64,000 bases of DNA, from positions 1,513,671 through 1,577,670 of the forward strand of contig CAJSYZ010000002.1 in assembly GCA_910574455.1 (NCBI GenBank), given 5' to 3'. The position numbers were made by a program, and so were the translations under genes. Positions 19,061 through 30,036 of this stretch are shown piece after piece (position 1 is the stretch's first letter; each line of letters opens with the position of its first letter). Source of the stretch: Trichaptum fuscoviolaceum. Lineage: Eukaryota > Basidiomycota > Agaricomycetes > Hymenochaetales > Trichaptaceae. Under the pieces are notes generated by a model. It was given only the letters and a program-made list of their open reading frames with translations. It was not told the origin of the DNA and ran no database searches.

Positions 19061-19749
19061 TGATTGACACACTACGTGTCTTACAGTGGAACGCTGGCCG
19101 CTCACTATCAGCGATTCATTCCATTTTCCCTTCTCTTGCTAACAGTCCAGACCCCCCACACCTTCTTTTGATACAGGAACCGCCCTGGTACAAAATCGGC
19201 ACCCAACCATCACTTACTAACCCTGAGGGAGATGATGTCTTCAACGTTCCATCAATCCCAGGGTATGTCCCATGCCTACCACCAGCCACCCGTCCTCGAG
19301 TGGTGACATATGTCTCTCGAACCATTCCACCATCCTCATGGTCTATTGTTGGCGCCGCCTCTCATGGCACTGACGTCCTGACTATTGAGGTCCGTTCCAC
19401 CCACACCGTCCACCTCTGCAACTACTATGGTCAGCAGGCACCGGACAGGGCGGAGTACAACCCCAGATACCCAGGTGAGTCGTTTCTATTTAGTCTCACT
19501 CCGGCAATGGCCGCCTCCCTCACAATTGCCGGTGACTTCAATCGCCGGCACCGTTCGTGGTCCGAACTCGCCTGCACTACTGCAGAGTCAAACAGGGCTC
19601 AACCCCTTGATGACTTCTTCAGAGAGCATGGCCATGAACCTGCCCATCACCCAGACGTTGATACTCGTCCGGGCAAAGATGGGCCGCACTGTCCCATTGA
19701 CATGGTCTGGGCAGCGCCAAACATACCTCCGGAGCAAGTGATGGATACA
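19060..19749 (+). pseudogene. LINE copy E ORF2, 5' part: AP-endonuclease domain, interrupted
   Basis: It starts with ATG at 19060, overlapping the ORF1 stop. Endonuclease residues are visible: LQWNAG (Asn), LIQEPPW (catalytic Glu), GDFNRRHRSW (Asp and Asn) and DGPHCPIDMVW. The last motif, SDH, lies beyond the inserted element at about 23550. The domain nicks the target DNA to prime reverse transcription. The frame leaves the LINE at 19749 and ends a few codons later in the inserted element. No other defect was seen in this piece. Confidence 0.88.
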
Positions 19750-19822
19750 GAGCCGTACCAACTAATAATCTAATAGATTTGCGGTAATTATCGCAACCCG
19801 ATTGTATAGTTATCGCGGTAAC
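19750..19822 (+). repeat. Left terminal inverted repeat of the DNA element
   Basis: It matches the reverse complement of 23446-23518 over 73 bp. The inner half (AATTATCGCAACCC, then ATAGTTATCGCGGTAAC) is almost identical, and the outermost 12 bp are less conserved. Confidence 0.85.
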
Positions 19823-21176
19823 GGGACCATAGCTTTTTTGTGCTTCGCGGCGGCTTAATGCCGGGGTGCCGCCTCACGGCACCTCGCGGCATGCATCCCG
19901 CGTCAGGGACCAGGCTGAATTTGGTAATTCATCCTGATTTTGATCACTGGCGCGTTTGCAACGCGATAATTTTGCTACCGGGGCCTAGCCCCTCATAATT
20001 TGATATAAAATAGCTTCTAGCTAGTAATATAGGTTAGTCTTTTTTATTTGCAATATGACGTTGCCGTTAATTTACAATTAATGTTGCGACACTGCGCGAA
20101 GGTAAGCGCCGGCGCTTACTACGGTGACGGTCGTGTGCGCGCGTCGTCCTTGTCCTGTTCTCCCACTTTCACGACCACTGTGTCGTCTCTCTCTCTCTTT
20201 TGTCTCGCTTTTCTTATTTTATAATCTATGCCAGAAGGATATCAGCGCAATCTAACTTGCGTGGGAGGTGCAGGAAGGCCGTAAATGCGGCAGGTGTGTA
20301 ACACTTTATTTTTACATTTAGATGGAGCTAACCTTTTGCTTGACCCATAGGTACATCGTGAACCTTCAACCTCATCTTCACTGCAAGAACGTCAACAATA
20401 CCTCAGGACACTGTCCATGCCTATCGTTCCTCCGCTGTCCAAAATCCACGCACAGCAGCAGCAGCAAATCCAAGCAAGTTCAGCTTCCTCATGGCAGACG
20501 TCACTGCAAACACAACAATCTCGACAATCGCAGCGCCGACTGCGACAATCTCGTCGGCCTGGCTCTGTCACACATTATTGCAAGAGATTTCTTCCCTTTG
20601 TCTCGTCCACTTCAATGCTCCGTGGTCAGGGGATGAAAACCTTATCAATGCATTTGAGCACTTGCAAGCGATTGCAACAATAGCTACTGTGAGATGCCAG
20701 CCACAGCAGACACCCTCACTGACATCTTAGGCCACAGGTCCTTCAGATACGCCTCCGCACCCTACCGCGCACCCTACCGCTGGTCCTAGTGGCGAAAGGC
20801 CCTAAAAGCGCGCGCGGTATGGCTCGAACATCAGTTTCAAGCAAGGTACGCGTCAGACTCAGACGACAACGCAAGCTTCACGCAAATACTATGTGACGAG
20901 AACGAGCGGTAGCGCGAGAAGGATGGCTGGGAATGGGATTCCAAAGGCGCATTGAGACACAGCAAGACAGAATGATTCAGGCGAGGACAAGCCTTTGCGT
21001 CTGTGTGTGATCACGAAGATCGCGCACAGACGCGAAGGCTCATCCTAGTATGCTTGTTCTCTTTTTTTTGTATTAGGATTATGTATTTTATTACTTAAAT
21101 ACAAGCGCGAATATATATACATTTGAATCATAAAAAAATTGTGTGCAAGGCGTGAATCAAACAATTTAAAGACGTT

Positions 21177-21262
21177 GTCGAAGGTGGCCTTCGACATGTC
21201 TGCGTCTCATATGTGTGTCCGGCGATTCCCGGAGCATTCATCCGAGGCATCGCCGGACACAC
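21177..21262. repeat. Two adjacent hairpins inside the DNA element
   Basis: The first hairpin has an 8 bp stem (GTCGAAGG with CCTTCGAC, 21177-21195). The second has a perfect 14 bp stem (21213-21226 with 21249-21262; GTGTGTCCGGCGAT) and a 22 nt loop. A further imperfect hairpin of the same style (CAACTCGAAAGTG with CACTTCGAGTGAAAGTTG) lies at about 21548-21593. Their function is unknown. Confidence 0.65.
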
Positions 21263-22266
21263 TTTTCACTCAAAATTAAAACAATCATTTGAGTGTGGTT
21301 CAGGCACATTAGTCTACGCAATATAAGTAGTGTGATAGTAAATTATCATATTTATTCCAATAGCATTCATGTACTTTGTTGTTGAACAAGTAGCACAACA
21401 ATGCTAAAAAGTGCTGTTCTAACAGTATTTATTCATTTGAATTCTTTCAAGAGCATCAGAGATTTCTATTTTTTGTAAGATAGCAGTCCTAAGCAGTAGA
21501 AAGAAGTCTGAAAAAGAATTTTTGCTTTAGGTATAGTGGAAGTGGTTCAACTCGAAAGTGGTGCTTCAAATGCATCACTTCGAGTGAAAGTTGTACAGAT
21601 GTGTTCGACACTCGGATACATTTGTGCACTTCACAAATGTTTTACTTATAACTTTCATTCTATCACTTAATTATGCTCAAATAGTATGTCTAGTATAGTA
21701 ATGTAGCATAAATATAATTTTTAATCGTCATTAACAAAGTGTAATTAGCTGCGAATCTTGAAATTTGACCCAAAAGTGCACAAAATGGCCACTTTTCGGG
21801 ATTATTTCATTTCTATAGCCTCTTAGATCACGCCTTGAGATATCAAACGTTTATGAGAGCTTTATAACAGTACATAGAATATGACTGTAAATTATGGAAG
21901 TAATGAAAGCAGTGTAAAGTATAATAGAAATCAAAGAATTGGAACAAATATGCATGAATCATGCATTTCTAGTGTAGCCTTCAACTTGTACCAGTTTTAA
22001 CACACCCTGTATCCTCCGTTTTTTTTATACACATACATTAGTATACAATAAAGCTAATACAATACTGTGCCTGAGCTCAAAGTGTCTAACAAAAATTTAT
22101 GTGTATATTATTCATATGTTTGAAGCAGGTAAAAAGTGTGAGACATACCATATATAGTAATTTCACGCGATTCTCAGGGTCGTGGCGCGCTATCTGCACG
22201 CATTGCGAACGTCGTCTTTCTGTCTTTCTCCACTCTTCTTCAAACTCTCAGAGCTATGGACGACGG

Positions 22267-22303
22267 GCAAGACGGCATTTGCTTCGCGCAAATGCCGTCT
22301 TGC
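22267..22303. repeat. Perfect 16 bp hairpin
   Basis: GCAAGACGGCATTTGC (22267-22282) pairs with 22288-22303 around the loop TTCGC. It lies just upstream of the Hsp70-derived repeats. Confidence 0.75.
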
Positions 22304-22346
22304 TTCTGCTTCCGCAGCCTCTCGCCTCTCGGGCGCGAGCTGTATG

Positions 22347-22852
22347 CTCGCAAGCGCAGCTTTCGAGACCTCAAGTCTTACTCCTACACCTCCATATCTC
22401 TCTGAACGACGAAAAGCTCAAGGACAAGCGAGCGCAAACGCAGCTTTCAAGACATCGAGCCTTACTCCTAACACCGTTGTACCTCCTTGAACGACGAGGA
22501 GCTCAAGGACAAGCGAGCGCAAGCGCAGCTTTCGAGGCCCTCCGCAACTCTTTGAACGACGAGAAACTCAAGGACGTCTTCAAGCCGGAGGACAAGGCCA
22601 AGCTAGAGGCTGTCGCTAACAAGACCATTTCATGGCTCGATTCTTCCTGTTTTACTCCTACAACCTCCGCAACTCATTGAGCAACGTGCGCTCGCGTGCG
22701 CAGCTTTCGGGACCTCGAATCCTACTCCTACTCCCTTCGCAACTCCTTGAACGACGAGAAGCTACCGTTTCAATCCCGAGGACAATGCCAAGCTTGAGAA
22801 TGCCGTCAACGAGACGCTCTCATGGCTCGACGCACTGATGACGCTCATTGTC
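22347..22852 (+). pseudogene. Rearranged tandem fragments of an Hsp70 C-terminal (lid) coding region
   Basis: At least four overlapping units of roughly 80-190 bp repeat the DNA that in Hsp70 encodes the lid helix SYSYNLRNSLNDEKLKDK. One unit continues through FKPEDKAKLEA to the helix TISWLD, and the last continues to the same point (NETLSWLDA). Units are out of frame with one another and contain stops, so no protein is made. Hsp70 is a host chaperone, and its presence between transposon ends indicates capture followed by tandem duplication. Confidence 0.8.
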
Positions 22853-23445
22853 GGGACCGGTATAGATTCGCCCTCAGCGCCATAGAGAGGCGTCGAAATT
22901 GGTGTTGATCCGGGGAAGCAGCGAGGGACGAACGACGACGGGCCAGCTTGCGCCATCATGACAGGAATAACCTCGTCAATCCTGCCGGACGCACTCTCCT
23001 TGTCGTCGTCGTCGTCTGCTTCATTGACGCCATGATCGCGCGCGCGCACGGGAGGCTTTTTTTTCTAAATTACACATGTAAGGAGTCGAGTCAACGTGCC
23101 ACACACGGGCTGCCGACTGTCGCCCACACTTGGAACTCATCTTTTTCCTTCCCGAGGCCGTAGCTGCACCCGCGCGACGGCGGGTGCGCTTTTCCTGCCG
23201 TGCGCGCGCAACCCGTAGCGCGCACGGGGATCATTTTTTAACTATTTCAATAATGATGTCATGATCGTAATTAATTGTTGTAGTTAAATGCTTGGCCTGG
23301 ACCGCATTCCAGGCTTTGCAATATGAATTTGATCTATTTTCAAATGAATTTAAGGTCCTGCCGTGTTGCCGGGCAAGGGCCTGACAAGGCTGTATCGGCA
23401 CGCATGGGTAGAAAAGGCAGAGCGAGCTGCCGAAAGGCTGCCGAA

Positions 23446-23518
23446 GTTACCGCGATAACTATACAATTGGGTTGCGATAATTACTGTGATTCTATAAGAT
23501 TATTAGCTGGTACTGGTG
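23446..23518 (-). repeat. Right terminal inverted repeat of the DNA element
   Basis: This is the partner of 19750-19822. The target duplication GGATACA follows at 23519, after which the LINE ORF2 sequence resumes. Confidence 0.85.
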
Positions 23519-26407
23519 GGATACATTCACTAGCTTGCCATCTCCCCTTTCTGACCATACCATTCTCAAATGGGCGCTGCCAGTGGGACCCTTTGTCCAC
23601 CCGCCGCGCCCCCCCAAGCTGACTCCTGAGGATAGAGAGGCTTGGTGTGCAGTCGCCTTCCCCTTGTTGCAGGACGCGTTTGCACTCCCTGCTACTGACA
23701 TTGATTCACTAGATGCAAAAGCCGAGGCCATTCAGAGCGCCCTGGTAGCGGCTATGCAGTCTATGACCAAGCCCCACAAGCACTCAAAAACAGCAGTACC
23801 CTGGTGGTCAGCTAAGTGCTCAGTGTCCCTCGCGGCTATCAAAGAAGCCCCCACTGCGCGTTTGCGTGCAGCTGCCAAACGTGCCTTCAAGGCAACTACC
23901 AGGGCAGTGCGCCGCCTCTTCTACTCAGAGCAGGTGCAGGAGGCTAACTCCACCAACATCTGGAACTGGGCCAAGCGTGGCCTGGGTGTCCGCCCCACTC
24001 CAGTACCCTCATTGCGCAAGGCAGATGGCACCTTCACCAGTACAGAGCGGGAGAAAGGTGAGTTGTTCCACTCAACATATTTTCCCCCTCCTCTACCACT
24101 TTCAGCAGCGGGCCAAGGCCCGCTGCCTCCTCCTTCCCCCAGTGCGCCTCCAATACTCATGAAAGAGCTTATGGACGCACTGGCCGGCACTTCCAACTTG
24201 TCGGCCCCTGGCCCCTCGGGCGTTGGATACCGTCCCCTTAAGTGGGTGATAGCGTCCTATGCTAAAGAGGTGCTAACTTTGTTCAACGACTGTCTTCGCT
24301 TGGGCCACCACCCAGCGTGCTGGCGGATAACAAAGGTAGTAATGCTCAGGAAGCCAAACAAGAAGGATCCATTCTCGCCGCGTTCATACCGACCCATTAC
24401 CCTTGAGGAGACTTTAGGGAAACTCCTTGAGAAGATTATTGCTAACCGGCTCCAGTACTTGGCCAACACCAAGAACTGGTTGCCACCCACCCAGTATGGG
24501 GGGCGTCAAGGACACTCTGTCTACGATGCTGCCCAGCACCTTTTACAGATTGTGGAGAAAGCCCAGTCGGAGGGCTTGGTGTGTTCTGCCCTAGCGGTGG
24601 ACATACAGGGTTTCTTTGATTTGGTGCACCCACAACACCTACACCGCCGTCTCTTGGAGTTGGGCTGTTCGCCAGACATGGCGGACTGGTGCCTCTCCTT
24701 CATGACTGGTCGGCAGGCTGCCATTTCCTTCGATGGCACCACCCTCCCTAGTGTCCACAAACCGGACTTTGGGACGCCTCAGGGCTCACCTGTCTCACCC
24801 ATCCTCTCTACCCTTTTTGCAGCTATTGCCATCAAGCGGTTCCAACACCCTGACTGCGAGCTCCTTGCATACGTCGACGACCACTTGATTGTCATTTCTG
24901 GCACATCCGTCACCGCCAACTGCAGGAACCTAGCAGACGCCTACCACCACCTCAACTCTCTCTTTAATGACATCGGCCTCAAAATCGAAACAGCTAAGAC
25001 AGAGCTGATCCACTTCCACCCACCCGGACGATCCACGGGCTACAACGGCTGGGACACCAAGGGCGTCCGACTCAACCCTGACACACTCATCAAACCCTCC
25101 ATCCCTCTGCGATGGTTGGGTATCTGGTGGGATCCCACTCTCTCCTTCAAGCCCCATGTTGAGCGCATGCGCTCCAAGGGCCTCTCAACACTTGCTGCCA
25201 TCCGCCTCCTCGCCAACACAGAACGCAGCATGTCGGCCCTCAACCTTTGCCAGCTTTACTCAGCCTGCGTCAGAACAGTCCTTGCCTGGGCTGCGCCGGT
25301 CTGGTACACTGGCATCCACCAGAAGACCCTTGTGGCTCGTCTACAGGGTGTTCAAAACACCGCTTGCAGGTGGATCCTTGGTGTATACCGAGGCGCTTCA
25401 CCGCTAAGCACCAATTTCTTATGTTCTATGCCTCCGTTTCAATTTTACTTTAACTATCTTAAAACTAACCATGCTCTTCGCCTTTGGCGCACTCCACATT
25501 CAGTAGGTAGACGTGCTATTCCTGCAGCACAAAAACCCCGCCTGTACTCTTCTTCGCTCTCCGACCGCGTTCCCAGCGTCCAACAGGTCCCTGCGTACAC
25601 ACACCACCCCTGGGAGGACCCACTTGCTTTTGCTGAAGGGCGACTCTCATTTGCCATCCCTGCTGGCCAGGTAGACAGTGACATCCGCAAGTCATTTGTT
25701 GCGTCTGCCAACACCATCTGCACCAACTCATCCGTCCAAATCTTCACTGATGGCTCTCGCCTTGAGCATGGAGCGGGCTCTGCAATTGTAGCCATGCGTG
25801 GCACCACTCGCTTAGCATCCCGGCGCCTTGCCTCACCCAAAATCTCAACCGCCACAGATGCTGAGATCTTCTCTCTCTCATCTGCACCAGCATGGGCGGC
25901 CCTTCAGTTAGAGGGCCATCTTCTGGATGTCGACACCATCATCTTTTTGTCAGATTCGCTCACCGCCCTTCGCCTGTTCTGTGACTGGCCTTTGGCCCCT
26001 GGCGCCCACCTACTTCAGTCATGGAAAGCGGGTATCACTAACCTGCTCAACCTCCATCCCACCCTCAAAATCATGTTTCACTGGTGCCCTGGCCACTCAG
26101 GCGTCCCAGGCAACGAATGGGCAGATGCTGAAGCGAAGAAGACAACTGAACTGCCACCCTCACGCTCACTGCCATCGATATCCGCCCTCCGCGAGCAGAA
26201 CACTCTTACTGCGCAGAAACAGTGGGAGGACCACCTTGCCCATGCCATTGCCTCCACTGCAGACAAGTACCTTGCAATCAATGGCACCCCCTCTAGTCGT
26301 CCTCGTGCACTCATGCACATGTCAGACAGCCACCCACGTTCTGAGATCTCAGCAGTAGCTCAGGTACTCTGCTGTGCTGGCCCCTTTGGGGCGTACTGGA
26401 TGCGCAT
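23519..26407 (+). pseudogene. LINE copy E ORF2, 3' part: end of endonuclease, reverse transcriptase and RNase H, truncated
   Basis: It resumes directly after the DNA element. Visible motifs in order are SDHTILKW (endonuclease end), KVVMLRKPNKKD, AVDIQGFFD, GTPQGSPVSPIL, AYVDDH (catalytic Asp pair), then RNase H TDGSRLEHGAG, TDAEIFSL, SDSLTAL and CPGHSGVPGNEWAD. The frame is open throughout to GAYWMRI and then runs into the antisense tail. Compared with copy B the C-terminal 135 or so residues are missing. The reverse transcriptase motif is YVDD where many LINEs have YADD, and copy B has the same, so it is the family form. Confidence 0.9.
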
Positions 26408-26725
26408 TGTTTTTTTGTTTTTTTTGGCTTTATTATTCCTGCAGTATAGCTAAGTACATGACCTATCTACAACGGAGGTGCCCATCATCAAGGTAAACTG
26501 TGAAACTGGGTGGGCAGTGCCCACCACCAAAGGTGGCGGCTAAGTGGGCGCACCGCCTATTAAAGAAAGGGAAGGAAGAGGAGAGATTGGTTTACATATC
26601 ACCACACCCATGTCAAGGTGCAGGTGAACCTATGCTACAAGCACAAATAAAGTTTAGAAAAGAGGTTGCGTCCGGGCACAGTACCTGGGTGTTAACCTGG
26701 GTAAAGCACCATTCTGTGGGGGATC
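26408..26725 (-). mobile_element. Severely 5'-truncated LINE 3' tail (antisense) with poly(A)
   Basis: On the minus strand it contains the same 3' UTR as 396-724, ending with AATAAAGCC and an A-rich run (T-rich at 26410-26425 on the plus strand). Homology to copy B ends at about 26724 at GGGATC. Beyond it no LINE sequence continues, so the rest of copy E ORF2 is absent. Confidence 0.75.
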
Positions 26726-27622
26726 CCATCAATAATAAAACCATATGCCTGAGATCAGTAAATCAGTGGATGCCTTTTCAAAGGCTTGGGAAATAGAATG
26801 GAGATTTTTAGATGTTTGGAAAAGGCTATGAAGGCAGTGTTTATATGTGCTGGAGTTGTTGGATCCATAGGAAATGGTCATTGCTAAACACACTTGCAGT
26901 GTCAAAAGGGGTTGCATCTAATCTGTAAAAATACAGAAAGCCTACGGAAAGTCATACAGTAGAAATTTACTTCCCAGGGCTTCAGAAAGTTTCAGACCGT
27001 CTAAGTAACCTTACAGCCGTTCTCAAAAACCTTGACCCCCCCTGCTTCAACGACAAAAAAAATTTGGGGGATGCACGTGATACACGTGATCATTTGCATG
27101 GTGGTTGGGCAGAGGAGAAGTCAAGATGTTTTGGCCAAAGGTGGCAAACCACCTGTGCCCTCCATTATTTGAAATATATTTAAAAAATCAGATAAATGAG
27201 CGAAAATTTGTTTTTATGAGATATATTATATCTACAGACAAAAGACTCTACATGCATGCTTCAAGCTCAAGTTACCACTGAGAGTGCGATCACCCAACTC
27301 GGTGACTTTTACTGCCAGTGGGGCAGTGGGGCACACTCCGAGTCTGCCTGACTACCGTGTGAACGGTCACGTGTGTCACGTGCAATCACGAAATTTTTTT
27401 CGTCGTTGAAGCAGGGGTCAAGGTTTTCGAGAACGGCTGTAAGTGAAAAAGAAGATTCCCTGATGATGTCACGTCGTGAGACGCATACATCGCCTTTGTG
27501 ACGCAACGCGTCAAGGGCACTTTCCGCATTCGTTGGATGGCATATATGAGAATCAACATGTTCAACAAGTCTTACAATTCAACCATCTCTACCAATTTCT
27601 TACTATCGCTTCACAAAGTAGC
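26726..27622. other. Boundary between transposon nest and host genes; contains an inverted repeat
   Basis: No ORF of note. 27011-27442 is a MITE-like unit (separate entry). 26726-27010 has no recognisable feature. 27443-27622 is the proximal 5' region of the kinase gene that starts at 27623. Confidence 0.5.
27011..27442. repeat. MITE-like unit with about 80 bp inverted repeats
   Basis: 27011-27090 and 27364-27442 are reverse complements at about 90% identity, both starting TTACAGCCGTTCTC at their outer ends. Each arm contains two CACGTG-type hexamers near its inner end. No coding capacity and no clear target duplication were seen. Confidence 0.7.
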
Positions 27623-29704
27623 ATGCTGACGGACCGATCCCAGCAACAGACGCCCCCAGCAACTCCAAAAGCGAAGCTTGCTAATATCGATCCGCAATCA
27701 CCCTCTAAAGCCAGTTTACCACTACTGAAAGAAAATGTGTTCGAGGATGTGTACATGAATACAGCTAAAGGTTTCAGCGGGTTACCAGATGTACGCATGG
27801 CCACTGCAAGAGGGGGCTTTACGTTGAAGAACGATGTACACATGGAAACATACAGGGGTGGACCTACCCTTAAACAAGGTGGCTTGCAGCTGTGGGAGCG
27901 AGAACTTATCGATGCACCAGAGGTGAAAAGGAAGGCGACCGTGGCCCAACTATGTAAGACAGCCTTCGATATTATGCAAAGATGTCGTAGTCTTATAGGT
28001 CTTATTTTGCACTCAACAGACTTCCTTGATTATTACTTTCAGGCTCTCGGATACCTTGCCGCCCGCAAGGAGCGTCGAGCTCGGTTTGACACCGATACAC
28101 GTTCTCGAAATGTCCTCCCGGCATCGTCAGAATACTTGAAGGAGCTCAAGTCATACTGTGGTAGAGAAAGAGTTATCCTACGTCGTCGAAGGACAAAGTT
28201 GAAGGTAGATCAGTTTCATATCATTGCACAGGTTGGGCAAGGGGGTTACGGTGAAGTCTTTCTCGCCAGGAAACAGGTACGTATTTGCATCCAGGTTAAG
28301 TATTATATGAGACTTAGTGTATGATTGACGGTTAGGACTCCGGCGAAGTATGTGCGTTGAAGAAAATGAGGAAACGAACTTTGTTCAAAATGGATGAAGT
28401 ACGTCCGATTGATCTTGATCTATATGCTTTTAAAGAACTAATATGGAATTTACAGATTCGACACGTTCTCGTTGAACGAGACATCTTGACGGCCACGAAA
28501 ACCCCTTGGCTTGTGCGCCTCCTGTACGCCTTTCAAGATCCTGAACACGTCTATCTTGCAATGGAATACGTCCCTGGGGGAGATTTCCGGACTTTACTGA
28601 ACAACTCAGGTGTGCTGAAAGAAGAGCATGCCCGATTTTATATGAGCGAGATGTTTGCTGCAGTGAACGAATTGCACAGTCTCGGTTATATCCACAGGGA
28701 CTTGAAACCTGAGGTCCGTGCTCTCTGCGTAGGAACTTCGATTAAATGCTTACCTTTTTATTCAGAACTTTCTTGTAGATGGTACGGGGCATGTGAAGTT
28801 AACTGACTTTGGTCTTGCTACTGGAGCCCTGAACCCGAAATTGATAGAATCTCTGAAAGGAAAGGTGTGGATCAATTGAACCCTTATATGTAGTGTGGTA
28901 TTGACTCTTCTCAAAGTTGGACAGAGTGAAAGATAATCCCATTATTCATCGATCCACTCTTGAACGACGTTCACTATACCGTTCCATACGAAATGAAGAC
29001 CCTCGTTACGCTGACTCTGTCGTAGGGTCCCCAGATTACATGGCCCCCGAAGTCCTTCGTGGAAAGCCGTACTCATATAGTGTTGACTATTGGTCTCTTG
29101 GTTGCATCTTTTTCGAGTTTCTGGCGGGCTTCCCACCATTTAGTGGTGGTACTCCTGAGGAGACATGGACAAATTTGAAGAACTGGTCAAAGGTTCTTAG
29201 GCGGCCTGAATACGATAAACCTGAGGACCTCATTTTCAACTTATCGGATGTCGCATGGGATGCCATCACCAGGTACTGTTGTGGTTTTTTACATCAGAAC
29301 CAAAAGTATAGGTCTAAATTATTTTTCCATGTTCTAGGCTTATAGCACACGCAAGTATACGTTACGCCGCCTTATCTCAAGTTCAATCGCATCCTTTCTT
29401 TAAAGGTGTGCATTGGGATGATTTACGATCATTGAAAGCACCTTTCGTTCCGGCTTTGGACTCGGAGATAGACACAGGATACTACGACGATTTCACCTCA
29501 CCTGAAGATATGGCTAAGTATGCGGAAGTGAAGGAAAAGCAGCGTAATGTTGAAAAGGTTAGGGAAAAGGAAGTCGATTTCGGTCGCGGTGTATGGGTGG
29601 GCTTCACATTTGGGAAAAATGGACCTGGCTTCAATGCAAAGGGCTTGGGAGGCGGCCGCGGAAATGACGACGACGAAGAGAATGCGTTAGCTACGATATT
29701 TTAG
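27623..29704 (+). CDS. DBF2: DBF2/SID2-type NDR-family protein kinase (mitotic exit / septation initiation), 576 aa
   Basis: Exons: 27623-27953, 28020-28276, 28336-28398, 28456-28713, 28766-28864, 28917-29272, 29338-29704. The N-terminal extension leads into [24 protein letters not shown], the MOB-binding region typical of Dbf2/Sid2. The kinase domain starts at about residue 178 with GQGGYGEV, the ATP lysine is in VCALKK (about 204), and HRDLKPEN (about 297) and DFG (about 317) follow. The activation segment [11 protein letters not shown] contains the phosphorylatable Ser. The C-terminal hydrophobic motif is WVGFTF (about 541-546). The kinase, with MOB1, acts at spindle poles and the division site. 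The start was chosen as the first in-frame ATG. Confidence 0.93.
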
Positions 29705-30036
29705 AAATCCACAGATCAACTCAAATCCGTCCTTCGTATAATATCAAAGTCATGTACACTATCAGGGACAGATTCACAATGTACAAAAGTCGCGCGGAGG
29801 CTATAGAGAGGAAACCTGTCGGGACATTGTAGGAATAACTAACTATGTCGACTCAAACCCAATATTGAACCAGCACTTGCATCGACCACAATGGAAGGCG
29901 AGATCCGTTTATTCAATTAAGACAGTTATAGTTTCTCAACCCCTTCAATTGGTCGTATGTGTCCCTTCTCATCCATACGAGCTCTAGACATCCGCACCGA
30001 CTGAGTGTATGCAATTGAATCTGTTGTCAGAAACAC
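29705..30036. other. Convergent intergenic region, kinase gene / UNC93-like gene
   Basis: About 330 bp between the two stop codons. No further gene is seen. It should hold both 3' UTRs and polyadenylation sites. Confidence 0.5.

Larger units (their letters stand above)
19750..23518. mobile_element. Non-autonomous terminal-inverted-repeat DNA element with captured host sequence, 3.77 kb
   Basis: The ends are 73 bp inverted repeats (19750-19822 and 23446-23518) flanked by GGATACA (19743-19749 and 23519-23525). Copy B shows the uninterrupted target. The duplication is 7 bp exact, or 8 bp with one mismatch. No transposase frame exists. The interior is AT-rich in the middle, has several strong hairpins, and carries repeated Hsp70 gene fragments at 22347-22852. 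The superfamily is unclear; hAT or Mutator-like are candidates from the duplication length and long repeats. Gene-fragment capture resembles Pack-MULE behaviour. Confidence 0.82.
17163..26407 (+). mobile_element. LINE copy E (Tad-like), with ORF1 and ORF2, split by a DNA element and cut at the 3' end
   Basis: Short 5' leader (17163-17248), ORF1, then ORF2 beginning in a TAATG overlap. ORF2 encodes endonuclease, reverse transcriptase and RNase H. A 3.77 kb element (19750-23518) sits in the endonuclease. The sense sequence stops at 26407, about 135 codons short of the ORF2 end seen in copy B, where an antisense LINE tail begins. Copies E and B differ by roughly 10-15%, so they belong to different lineages of one family. 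Its 5' end abuts the truncated 5' end of copy B head to head. Confidence 0.85.

Noticed and set aside
22099..22680. 193-codon ORF as a transposase or functional Hsp70 gene
   Set aside because: Only part of it matches Hsp70, in repeated pieces with shifting frames; no start-to-stop homologue and no transposase motif.
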